64,000 nucleotides of DNA from an uncultured Oscillospiraceae bacterium (GCA_934667095.1 CAKULE010000013.1:1-64000), one strand, 5' to 3'. Positions 24,030 through 31,005 are shown, counted from the stretch's first letter. The notes: generated by a model not told the origin, from the letters alone. Numbers and translations are program-made.

Positions 24030-24203
24030 ATGTCTAACCAGTTTTTTGACGATTATTGCAAAGGATATTTTACTGATGAAGAAAGTTATAACATAAGCAA
24101 ACAAATTTTAGAGTTGCTTAAAGGAAAATCTATTTATGACGCCATTGAAATATTAAATAAAAGTGAGCAATGTCTATTTGCACAGACATTTAACAAAAAT
24201 TAG
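24030..24203 (+). CDS. unrecognised 57-aa passenger protein
   Basis: The ATG follows AGAGGTG by six bases, and the frame has clear AT-rich coding character. The peptide is acidic at the start (QFFDDYCKGYFTDEESYN) and then helical (QILELLKGKSIYDAIEIL). It is not recognised. It converges with the 68-aa gene, the two stops overlapping by four bases. It is transcribed inward from the left end, so host read-in or a promoter in the end sequence would drive it. Confidence 0.55.
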   Translation: MSNQFFDDYCKGYFTDEESYNISKQILELLKGKSIYDAIEILNKSEQCLFAQTFNKN

Positions 24204-24406
24204 AATCTATGAGTGAAACTTAAAGATGCAATAATTTGATCTCTATAGTCAACAAATTTTGCAGCTAATTTATCTGCATGTAAACTTCTCTTATCATTAT
24301 CTTTTCCCATAAGTCCTTCTTGTTGCATTTTGAAAATTGCTAATTGAGTTGCTACTGCTTTTATTGAATAATTCATTTCAAGGTTTGCAGTATTCTTATT
24401 GTCCAT
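24200..24406 (-). CDS. unrecognised 68-aa passenger protein
   Basis: A soluble, probably helical peptide (SIKAVATQLAIFKMQQEG, then ADKLAAKFVDYRDQI). The ATG at 24406 has a strong AGGAGGGTG five bases upstream. That site is locked in a 46-bp dyad (24412-24457), so expression from read-through transcripts should be low. It is last in the minus-strand run from the transposase. The function is unknown. Confidence 0.65.
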   Translation of the reverse strand: MDNKNTANLEMNYSIKAVATQLAIFKMQQEGLMGKDNDKRSLHADKLAAKFVDYRDQIIASLSFTHRF

Positions 24407-24411
24407 AAAAT

Positions 24412-24457
24412 CACCCTCCTAAATATGATACCTAATTGTACCATACTTAGGAGGGTG
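24412..24457 (-). promoter_or_regulatory. RBS-sequestering hairpin with an internal -10 box
   Basis: On the minus-strand RNA, CACCCUCCUAAGUAUGGUAC pairs over 20 bp with the complement ending in UUUAGGAGGGUG, using two G-U wobbles and a 6-base loop. The ribosome-binding site of the 68-aa gene is buried in the 3' arm. The dyad centre contains TACAAT, a possible -10; a transcript starting there would lack the 5' arm and leave the site free. Confidence 0.7.
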
Positions 24458-24474
24458 TGGGAAGTTATTTTGTT

Positions 24475-25170
24475 TTATTTTTGGCTATTTTCTTTCATAT
24501 AAAGCAATACAGAAACTATTTCTTCAACCAATTTAACTTTATCACGATATTCAGCGCTATTTTTGGAAACCGGAGTTAAAATGATGGGCAGTCTGTAAAG
24601 CGAATTGTTAATATCATTGACGTAAATGTTAATGACCAAATTACTGCAATTTGAAGCACTTATCTTTCTTTCTCCAGAAGATCCTACTACGGCACCAGTC
24701 ACTCCAAAAAGTATTCCGCCTAATAATGCACCACCTGTTGTTCCGGAAATTATAGACTCATCATCTTGGATAACTTCATATTTAATTAAATCGCTAAAAT
24801 TGTAATAAAAGTGTTTTCTTTGTTCTCCTAAAATTAGCATCCATTTTTTGTGTTCGTTGTCTAAGGCAATAGTAAAAGTATTGTGATCGTCTTGCACTTT
24901 TTTAGAAAGACAGAAATTAAGTGAATTGTTTTCACCAATCAAGTCATTGACATATAATTCAGTTACAGTTTCTTTCCTCTCTGCTATTTCTTGTTCATAT
25001 TTTCTATCCCTACTTCTAGAATAAGAAATTCCTATTGAAACGACTAATGCTAACCCCCAGCATATAAGGCCAGCGAAAATTGAACCACCGCAAATCAAAG
25101 CTATTATTGTAGCTGCGACCCAAATTACAGCATGAATTCCGCAACCTGTATTATTATTTGATGATGTCAT
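24475..25170 (-). CDS. unrecognised 231-aa membrane-anchored passenger protein
   Basis: An N-terminal hydrophobic hairpin (about residues 11-49) is followed by a basic stretch (SRSRDRKYEQ) and a soluble region. A glycine-rich patch, SGTTGGALLGGILFGVTGAVV (about 140-162), could touch the membrane again; similar Gly-rich segments occur in bacterial PH-like or SHOCT-type proteins, but no family is assigned. GGGAG precedes the ATG. It starts 16 bp after the transposase stop and is likely cotranscribed with it. A passenger role such as exclusion or immunity is only a guess. Confidence 0.7.
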   Translation of the reverse strand: MTSSNNNTGCGIHAVIWVAATIIALICGGSIFAGLICWGLALVVSIGISYSRSRDRKYEQEIAERKETVTELYVNDLIGENNSLNFCLSKKVQDDHNTFTIALDNEHKKWMLILGEQRKHFYYNFSDLIKYEVIQDDESIISGTTGGALLGGILFGVTGAVVGSSGERKISASNCSNLVINIYVNDINNSLYRLPIILTPVSKNSAEYRDKVKLVEEIVSVLLYMKENSQK

Positions 25171-25186
25171 GTTTTTCTCCCTGTTT

Positions 25187-26596
25187 TTATAATTTTTCTA
25201 AAGTGTTGTTCAATTTTATCTTTACTTCCGCTGTACACATAGCATACAGCTTCATCATTTCAAGTAAAGTAATCACCCCGAACTCAAGTCCAACATAGAG
25301 TACGATGAAGCCTTGTACCTTAACAATGTAGTTTTTCAATACGACTGGTAGTGACTTGCCAAGATACTGCTCACCTTCTGGAAGCATCGTATAAAGCTGG
25401 AAGAACAAATACCCAAAGAGCACGGCAACAATGTGGAAAGTAATTACCTTCAACTTAGTGCTCTTAAAATCTTCAAGTTTCCAGAACTCTTTGAGCTGTC
25501 GGTAATCCTCTTCTATTTCGGGACGCAGATTATAGGTTTTCAAAATATCTGCCGCTGATTTAAACGTATCCGTCGTGGCGAAAACGTAATAGTTATCAGT
25601 CTCTATGTCCCAAACGACGCAAGCATTGATATCAACATTGGGAGGGCCGTGGTTGCTGCTACAATCTCCCCAATATGGGCCGAGGCCAGTGACCAAGCAA
25701 ACCCTCTGCGTTGGGAAACGAGTGATGGGATGCTTTACCCACTTGTTTTCTTCTTTGGCAATTTGTACTGCCATGTCATAAGCCTGCATGTGCTTTCTTA
25801 ATGGGACATAGGTATCAACTTTTCTATTTTCTTTGAGATGGTTAATTAAATCCCGAGATAAGAAACCTCTGTCGTTTATTAGAATATCTCCCGGCTTTAA
25901 CATAGGCGTGGTACGAATCATTTCTTCGCTGAGTGCCAGATCGTGACAGCTTATGGGGCCAAATCGAATTTCTTCTATGATACCTGTATCTTTTACCAAG
26001 CCTCTAATAGTCGCTAATTTGTAGCCCCTGGCCCGTTCTTCCAAACAAGAAGGGCTACGTTTACTATAAGAAATACCAGCTCCTTCATAATTGGCATTAA
26101 AATAATTTACTTCAAGGTCAGTGCAATCCAGAATATGAATGTTAGTTTCTATGTCTAACTTTTTCGTAATTTGATTTTGAACTGCTGAATTATAGCCCTG
26201 GATTAGAACATCTGGTGTATATTTGCCAATTAAAAATCGTAAGCTACCTTCCTGCATTAAGCCCTGCTTTAACCTACCTTTGGTATCTATCAGAGTATAT
26301 CCGAGCTTGGCTAATGTCCTGTGATCGGTTAAAGCAAAGGGAATATCAGTAAGGCTTGTTTTGACCTTCATTTTAGCGGCAATAGTAGCAGCCCAAATGA
26401 GATCATATGGAATGGTTGTGTTGTGTGCTCTGTAGTCTGGAATACTCTGGCTGATAGAAGAAAGGATGCCTTCGGTGTGCATAGCAAGAATGATTTCATC
26501 TATTAGATTTGTTGTACTGAGCATTGCGGCATCAAGGTTTCCGTTCCTAACTTGTTCAATAGCAGATTCCCGATTCTCTTTACAAACTCTAATCAC
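25187..26596 (-). CDS. IS4-type DDE transposase (IS1634/IS1182-like)
   Basis: 469 aa. The RNase-H-like catalytic core can be followed: first Asp in HILDCTDLEV (residue 157 or 160), second in DILINDRGF (about 242), and Glu in the C-terminal PEIEEDYRQLKEFWKLE (about 362), the IE-x-x-Y/F-R-x-L-K pattern of IS4-superfamily enzymes. The start is GTG at 26596, seven bases after AGGAGG; the longer frame begins upstream of that site. The frame is intact. The promoter at 26632-26660 is divergent from the XRE regulator. Confidence 0.88.
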   Translation of the reverse strand: MIRVCKENRESAIEQVRNGNLDAAMLSTTNLIDEIILAMHTEGILSSISQSIPDYRAHNTTIPYDLIWAATIAAKMKVKTSLTDIPFALTDHRTLAKLGYTLIDTKGRLKQGLMQEGSLRFLIGKYTPDVLIQGYNSAVQNQITKKLDIETNIHILDCTDLEVNYFNANYEGAGISYSKRSPSCLEERARGYKLATIRGLVKDTGIIEEIRFGPISCHDLALSEEMIRTTPMLKPGDILINDRGFLSRDLINHLKENRKVDTYVPLRKHMQAYDMAVQIAKEENKWVKHPITRFPTQRVCLVTGLGPYWGDCSSNHGPPNVDINACVVWDIETDNYYVFATTDTFKSAADILKTYNLRPEIEEDYRQLKEFWKLEDFKSTKLKVITFHIVAVLFGYLFFQLYTMLPEGEQYLGKSLPVVLKNYIVKVQGFIVLYVGLEFGVITLLEMMKLYAMCTAEVKIKLNNTLEKL

Positions 26597-26627
26597 TATG
26601 CACACCTCCTTCCTCCTCCAATTCCAC

Positions 26628-26710
26628 TTATAGTGTAGCACAATTCTGTAAATAATTCAACTATAAGTTTTGCATTTTTCCACCAAATGTATAGTTTATT
26701 TGGGTACAAT
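26628..26710. promoter_or_regulatory. shared operator region between transposase and XRE gene
   Basis: The heptamer CTTATAG (26628-26634) recurs inverted as CTATAAG (26661-26667). AACTATA (26659-26665) recurs inverted as TATAGTT (26690-26696). The copies overlap the transposase -10 and -35 and lie upstream of TACAAT (26705-26710), a likely -10 for the regulator. The layout suits self-regulation plus transposase repression by the XRE protein. Confidence 0.55.
26632..26660 (-). promoter_or_regulatory. transposase promoter
   Basis: On the minus strand TTGAAT (26655-26660), 17 bp, TACACT (26632-26637) with an extended-10 TGC. Transcription starts about 30 bp before the GTG. Confidence 0.75.
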
Positions 26711-26732
26711 AAATTGAATTGAGGTGAGCAAA

Positions 26733-27125
26733 ATGCAAACTTTAGGGGACAGAATCAAGGCATACAGAATCTCAATTAAAATGACACAAATGGATTTTGC
26801 CACAAGGCTTGGTATAACAGGTTCTTCTGTTTCGGCATATGAGAATGGGACAAGATTGCCGTCTTATGAGGTGCTGGTTAAAATAGCCGATGCTCTTGGT
26901 GTAACTACTGATGTGCTTTTAGGCCGGAAGAAAAATGATAAAGTTATAATTGATGTGACCGACCTGACACCTCGGGAAAGAAATGTTATCCAAGAAATGA
27001 TAGATTTGTTGACGAAAAAAGAAGAAAAGAATCCTACTATAAAAGCAACGCCTGTATCTATAACTGTAAATACAGACTACGGATTAAAGAAAAATAAAAA
27101 GAGCCTAAAAGGCTCTTTGGATTAA
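26733..27125 (+). CDS. XRE/Cro-C1 family transcriptional regulator
   Basis: 130 aa. The helix-turn-helix covers about residues 5-60: LGDRIKAYRISIKMTQMDFA, then LGITGSSVSAYENGTRLPSYE and LGVTTDVLLG. The tail (about 65-130) is lysine-rich and may mediate dimers. The ATG at 26733 is six bases after GAGGTG; the GTG at 26724 is part of that Shine-Dalgarno site. It is divergent from the transposase, so it is the natural candidate for its repressor. A terminator hairpin overlaps its last codons. Confidence 0.85.
   Translation: MQTLGDRIKAYRISIKMTQMDFATRLGITGSSVSAYENGTRLPSYEVLVKIADALGVTTDVLLGRKKNDKVIIDVTDLTPRERNVIQEMIDLLTKKEEKNPTIKATPVSITVNTDYGLKKNKKSLKGSLD
27098..27118 (+). terminator. small terminator overlapping the XRE coding end
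   Basis: AAAGAGCC, TAAAA loop, GGCTCTTT, with the downstream T-run limited to the stem base. It lies within the last codons. Confidence 0.5.
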
Positions 27126-27343
27126 AAATGTTGCCCCCTATATAAGAGTTCGTCCTGGCTCAAAACGAAAAACTCTAATATAATGCTTGGGAATATTGGG
27201 CACCACACTAAATTAGTGGGTTGGGCATCTACGCCAATGAGCACAAACGTGTTCAGTAACGCCAAAACGAATTCGGGTATAAGCTCGAACATATACTCGT
27301 TTCATATAGACACCCCCTTATTCTTGCAGGGGCAACATTTTTA
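27123..27343. repeat. 221-bp module bounded by 15-bp perfect inverted repeats
   Basis: TAAAAATGTTGCCCC (27123-27137) and GGGGCAACATTTTTA (27329-27343) flank a compact AT-rich block nested at the right end of the transposon. The left arm starts at the stop codon of the XRE gene. It could be a miniature inverted-repeat element or a structured RNA; it contains a small ORF on the minus strand. Confidence 0.6.
27213..27305 (-). CDS. 30-aa basic peptide ORF
   Basis: ATG preceded by AAGGGGGTGTCTAT, a good Shine-Dalgarno site. The peptide reads MKRVYVRAYTRIRFGVTEHV then CAHWRRCPTH: seven Arg, one Lys and aromatic residues. It occupies most of one half of the nested module. It is too short for family assignment. 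The strong ribosome site and the position inside the repeat argue for a real product, but this is unproven. Confidence 0.4.
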   Translation of the reverse strand: MKRVYVRAYTRIRFGVTEHVCAHWRRCPTH

Positions 27344-27406
27344 TCATAGAATCAATATTTTCATTTGTCAATAATAAAGAGGCTGGGTTATCCGGCCCCT
27401 TTTTCT

Positions 27407-27431
27407 ACTTTACGAATTGAAGTTAGTCCCT
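27407..27431. repeat. right terminal inverted repeat and right target duplication
   Basis: ACTTTACGAATTGAAG (27407-27422) is joined to TTAGTCCCT (27423-27431). Seven of the nine duplicated bases belong to the terminator stem of the NlpC/P60 gene. Confidence 0.92.
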
Positions 27432-27453
27432 GTCCGAGACCCGGACAGGGACT
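27425..27453 (-). terminator. terminator stem of the NlpC/P60 gene, tail displaced by the transposon
   Basis: AGTCCCTGTCCG pairs with CGGACAGGGACT around a 5-base loop. On the minus strand it is now followed by AACTTCAATTCG. Before insertion it would have been followed by AATTTTTTCTC, which now lies at 23970-23980. The stem is intact but its U-run is gone. Confidence 0.8.
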
Positions 27454-27462
27454 TTTGACGTT

Positions 27463-28620
27463 TCAGCTGATGCGCTTCACACCCACGATGTAGGAGGTGT
27501 AGTAGCTGCCGTACACGTTGTCGTACTGCACGCGGTAGCTGGTGGTGGATGCGTGGATGAACTGGCCGTTGCCCACGTAGATGCCCATGTGGGTGGTGGG
27601 CAGGGTGCCGCCGGAGCCGTCGAACCGGGGATCGAAGAAGAAGATCAGGTCGCCGGGCTCGGCCTGAGCCAGAGGCACGAAGGTGCCGTTCTTGTTGTAC
27701 TGGCCGGAGGAGCCCCGCTGCAGGGTGTAGCCCAGCTGCTTGTAGATGTAGTGGCTGAGGCCGGAGCAGTCGAAGGAGCTGGGGCCGGCGGCGCCGTAGA
27801 CGTAGCGGCTGCCGATGAGGGAGACGGCCATGGCCGCGGCGGCGGCGCCCACGGGGCTGCTGGAGAGATCGTCCAGAATGGAGATGTACTTGGCGGAGGC
27901 ATAGCCGGTGAGGCTGCCGCTGGAGACCTGATACCAGTCGCCGGACTTGCCCAGCACGGTGACGGTGGAGCCCATCTTAAGGGTGCCGATCCGGCTGTAG
28001 GAGGTGCCGGGGCCGGTGCGGACATTCAGACCGCTGTACAGGACCACGCCCTCCTCGGGCACGGTGCCGTCCAGAGAGATGTACTCGGCGGAGACATAGC
28101 CGGTGAGATCCCCGGCGGTGACGAGATACCACCCGTCCAGCGTCTCGAGAATCTCGACCTCGTCGCCCTTCTTCAGGGTGCCCAGCCGCTCCCCGGCGGT
28201 GCTGGGTTCAGAGCGGACGTTGAGCACGCTGGCGGTGACCAAGGGGGCGGTGTCAGATGCGGCTGCCGCAGGGTCCTTGGAGGTGTCGGTGCTGCCGGCC
28301 TCACCGGCGGGCTCGGCGGTCTCACCGGCGGTCTCCTCCGTGTAGGGTTCGGTGACGTTGAGCCACTCGGCGGACATGTAGCCCACCACGTTTTTGTAGC
28401 TGACCTTGTACCAGCCGTTTGTCTCCGTACCCAGCAGGGTGATGGAACTCCCCTTGGAGGCGGCGGCCAGAATGGCGGAGGAGGTGGAGGCGGCGGCGCG
28501 CAGGCGTAGCTTGTCGGCCTTGACCGTGGCGGAGCCCGCCGCGGCAGCTGCGCTCGCCGTCAGCGCGGCGGCCAGCAGGGTACAGGCCAGTGTTTTTGCG
28601 AACCTTTTCTTACAGCGCAT
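27463..28620 (-). CDS. secreted SH3b-NlpC/P60 peptidoglycan hydrolase
   Basis: 385 aa. Signal peptide (about residues 1-28, LACTLLAAALTASAAAAA), then three bacterial SH3 repeats (about 32-88, 128-183, 193-248), each with LxLR/LNVR...GW/DWY. An NlpC/P60 domain follows (about 262-385) with Cys285 in FDCSGL, His344 in THMGIYVG and His356 in FIHAST. It should cut stem peptides in the wall. GGAGGTAAG precedes the ATG. Its terminator was damaged by the transposon, so its transcript may now run into the element antisense to the XRE gene. Confidence 0.94.
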   Translation of the reverse strand: MRCKKRFAKTLACTLLAAALTASAAAAAGSATVKADKLRLRAAASTSSAILAAASKGSSITLLGTETNGWYKVSYKNVVGYMSAEWLNVTEPYTEETAGETAEPAGEAGSTDTSKDPAAAASDTAPLVTASVLNVRSEPSTAGERLGTLKKGDEVEILETLDGWYLVTAGDLTGYVSAEYISLDGTVPEEGVVLYSGLNVRTGPGTSYSRIGTLKMGSTVTVLGKSGDWYQVSSGSLTGYASAKYISILDDLSSSPVGAAAAAMAVSLIGSRYVYGAAGPSSFDCSGLSHYIYKQLGYTLQRGSSGQYNKNGTFVPLAQAEPGDLIFFFDPRFDGSGGTLPTTHMGIYVGNGQFIHASTTSYRVQYDNVYGSYYTSYIVGVKRIS

Positions 28621-28661
28621 ATCCGCTTACCTCCGTTGTAATTGAAAATGATGTCGGTCTG

Positions 28662-28952
28662 TTATTTCCCGGCCAGCGCCCGCATGAGCCACACGGAGCC
28701 CATGTCGATGGCGGAGAACAGGTCGGGCAGGTCGCTCTTGCGCACCACGCGGTCCCGGCTCTTCAGGTCGGGATCGGTGAACTGAAGCTCCAGATGGACC
28801 TTGTCGGCGATGTCCAGCCCGCCCTCCTTGGTGGTGCTCATGATCTGGATGACTACGATATATTTGTCGCCCATGGAGCCGTAATAGACCAGGTTGCCTT
28901 TGCGGCGCAGGGGATGACCCTTGTACATCAGGGTCTCGTTTTGCTCAGCCAT
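28662..28952 (-). CDS. conserved small protein of unknown function
   Basis: 96 aa, soluble. Segments such as MYKGHPLRRKGNLVYYGSMG and YIVVIQIMSTTKEGG suggest a compact beta-rich fold. AGGAGG precedes the ATG. It has a strong promoter and lies 41 bp upstream of the NlpC/P60 gene with no terminator between, so they are likely one operon. The family is not recognised with certainty. Confidence 0.7.
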   Translation of the reverse strand: MAEQNETLMYKGHPLRRKGNLVYYGSMGDKYIVVIQIMSTTKEGGLDIADKVHLELQFTDPDLKSRDRVVRKSDLPDLFSAIDMGSVWLMRALAGK

Positions 28953-28988
28953 AATTGCCTCCTAAAAATCTGTAACCAATTTGTAACC

Positions 28989-29017
28989 ATTGTAACCCCG
29001 TGTTACAGGATTGTCAA
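28989..29017 (-). promoter_or_regulatory. promoter of the 96-aa gene with GGTTACA repeats
   Basis: On the minus strand TTGACA (29012-29017), 17 bp, TACAAT (28989-28994). GGTTACA occurs three times (complement at 28971-28977, 28982-28988, 28991-28997), with an inverted copy at 29001-29007, covering the -10 and start. Confidence 0.75.
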
Positions 29018-29044
29018 CAGCGTTTTTGTAATTTCTTCATATTG

Positions 29045-29329
29045 TCATGGTGCTGTCCGCAGCCACAGCAGGACCACCAGCGCGGCCTGAAGCAGGAAAA
29101 ACAGCGGAACCAGAACAGGGAAGGGCTGCTTGCGGGTCTTGTGGTGAAAGGTATACATTCCCAGCAGGGCCCCGGCCCCGCCGCCCAGAAGGGCGGCGGC
29201 CAGCAAGGTGCGCTCCGGGATGCGCCGGCGGCCGGTCTTTGCCTTGAACTTGTCCGTTCCGAACAGGACGAAGGCCAGCAGGCTCATGACTCCGAAGCAC
29301 ACCAGCAGGGCGTGCAGGCGGTCATCCAT
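29045..29329 (-). CDS. DUF1294 membrane protein
   Basis: 94 aa, three hydrophobic segments. The family marks FGTDKFKAKTGRRRIPERTLL and GMYTFHHKTRK are clear. Members are small integral membrane proteins of unknown function. The ATG at 29329 overlaps the end of the ABC-F gene by eight bases, which suggests translational coupling. Confidence 0.88.
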   Translation of the reverse strand: MDDRLHALLVCFGVMSLLAFVLFGTDKFKAKTGRRRIPERTLLAAALLGGGAGALLGMYTFHHKTRKQPFPVLVPLFFLLQAALVVLLWLRTAP

Positions 29330-30926
29330 TGGCGGCAGCCAGCTTCTGGTCCAGATAGTCCTCATAGCTCATCCGCTTGTCGATGAGCTTGCCCTCGGGG
29401 GTGAAGTCGAAGATGCGGTTGGCCACGGTCTGCACCAGCTGATGGTCGTGGGAGGACACCAGCACGTTGCACTTCACGTTTTCCAGTCCCTTGTTCACCG
29501 CGGCGATGGACTCCAGGTCCAGATGGTTGGTGGGCTGGTCCAGCAACAGCACGTTGGCCCCGGACAGCATCATGCGGGAGAGCATACACCGCACCTTCTC
29601 ACCGCCGGAGAGCACCTTCACGGGCTTGTAGATGTCGTCCCCGGAGAAGAGCATCCGCCCGAGGAAGCCCCGGAGGTAGCTCTCGTGCTCGTCCTCGGAG
29701 AACTGGCGGATCCAGTCCAGAATGGACAGGTCGCAGTCCTTGAAGTAGGGGGTGTTGTCCTTGGGGAAGTAGGAGAAGGTGGCCGTCTGCCCCCACTTGA
29801 CGGTGCCCTCGTCGGGCTCCCACTCGCTGGTGAGGATCTTGAACAGGGCGGTATGGGCGTTCTCATTCTCGCCCACAAAGGCGATCTTGTCCCCGTGGGC
29901 CACGGTGAAGGACACCTTGTCCAGCAGCTTCACCCCGTCCACGGTCTTGCTCACGTCGGTGACGAACAGGATGTCCTTGCCCACCTCCCGGTCGGGGGAG
30001 AAGCCCACCCACGGATACCGGCGGGAGGAGGCGGGCAGCTCCTCCACCGTCAGCTTGTCCAGCAGCTTGCGCCGGGCAGTGGCCTGCTTGCTCTTGGACT
30101 TGTTGGCGGAGAAGCGGGAGATGAACTCCTGCAGCTCCCGGATCTTGTCCTCGTTGCGCTTGTTCTGCTGCTTGATCAGGTTCTGCACCAGCTGGGAGGA
30201 CTCGTACCAGAAATCGTAGTTGCCCACGTACATCTTGATCTTGCCGTAGTCGATGTCCACGATGTGGGTGCACACGGTGTTGAGGAAATGCCGGTCATGG
30301 GATACCACGATGACCGTGCCCTCGTAGTCCATGAGGAAATCGTTGAGCCACTCCACGGCGGCGATGTCCAGGTTGTTGGTGGGCTCGTCCAGCAGCAGAA
30401 TGTCCGGGTTGCCGAACAGGGCCTGAGCCAGCAGGACCTTCACCTTCAGCCGGGCGTCCAGTGTGGCCATGTCGTTGTAGTGGAGCTCGGTGCCGATGCC
30501 GAGACCCTGCAGGATGCGGCTGGCGTCGCTCTCCGCCTCGTAGCCGCCCATCTCGGCGTACTCAGCCTGAAGGTCGGCGGCCCGCAGGCCGTCCTCGTCG
30601 GTGAAGTCCTCCTTTTCGTAGAGGGCGTTCATCTCGTGGCCGATGTCGTAGAGCTTCTTATTGCCCATGATGACGGTGTCCATCACGTTATAGGCGTCGT
30701 AAGCGTTCTGGTCCTGCTTCAGCACGGACATACGCACGTTGGGCAGGATGGCGACCTCGCCGGAGGTGGGCTCCAGCTCGCCGGAGAGGATCTTCAGGAA
30801 GGTGGACTTGCCGGCGCCGTTGGCGCCGATGATACCGTAGCAGTTGCCCCGGACGAACTGCAGGTCCACGTGGGAGAACAGCGGGGCCCCCTGATAGCTC
30901 AGGGACAGGTCGGAAACTGTGATCAT
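29322..30926 (-). CDS. ABC-F family ATPase (YkpA/YbiT-like)
   Basis: 534 aa, a soluble tandem ABC protein that probably acts on the ribosome. The first domain has Walker A GANGAGKS and Walker B LLLDEPTNNLD, but its signature is TLDARLK instead of LSGGQ. A charged linker follows (about 235-320). The second domain has a normal LSGGEKVR signature, a Walker A replaced by GENENAHT (no GK), and LLLDQPTNHLD with Gln for the catalytic Glu. YkpA relatives are known for a weak second Walker A; the Gln is odder. AAAGGAG precedes the ATG. Confidence 0.88.
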   Translation of the reverse strand: MITVSDLSLSYQGAPLFSHVDLQFVRGNCYGIIGANGAGKSTFLKILSGELEPTSGEVAILPNVRMSVLKQDQNAYDAYNVMDTVIMGNKKLYDIGHEMNALYEKEDFTDEDGLRAADLQAEYAEMGGYEAESDASRILQGLGIGTELHYNDMATLDARLKVKVLLAQALFGNPDILLLDEPTNNLDIAAVEWLNDFLMDYEGTVIVVSHDRHFLNTVCTHIVDIDYGKIKMYVGNYDFWYESSQLVQNLIKQQNKRNEDKIRELQEFISRFSANKSKSKQATARRKLLDKLTVEELPASSRRYPWVGFSPDREVGKDILFVTDVSKTVDGVKLLDKVSFTVAHGDKIAFVGENENAHTALFKILTSEWEPDEGTVKWGQTATFSYFPKDNTPYFKDCDLSILDWIRQFSEDEHESYLRGFLGRMLFSGDDIYKPVKVLSGGEKVRCMLSRMMLSGANVLLLDQPTNHLDLESIAAVNKGLENVKCNVLVSSHDHQLVQTVANRIFDFTPEGKLIDKRMSYEDYLDQKLAAANG

Positions 30927-31005
30927 GATAGAACTCCTTTATCGTATTTGCCGCGGCTGCGGCGGATCGACGGGTCAGGGTGCCATACAGGCATACTAAA
31001 TTTTA

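Larger units (their letters stand above)
23988..27422. mobile_element. 3.4-kb IS4-type transposon with passenger genes
   Basis: The element is bounded by 16-bp perfect inverted repeats (CTTCAATTCGTAAAGT) at 23988-24003 and 27407-27422. It is flanked by the 9-bp direct repeat TTAGTCCCT (23979-23987, 27423-27431), which is the target duplication. It is strikingly AT-rich against a GC-rich host. Contents, left to right: a 57-aa ORF (+), a 68-aa ORF (-), a 231-aa membrane protein (-), a DDE transposase (-), an XRE regulator (+), and a nested inverted-repeat module with a 30-aa ORF. It inserted in the terminator of the NlpC/P60 gene. The intact frames and exact target repeat suggest recent arrival and possibly present activity. 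Confidence 0.9.

Noticed and set aside
27183..27374. 63-codon plus-strand frame in the nested repeat module
   Set aside because: No ribosome site, and it is antisense to the better-supported 30-codon ORF.
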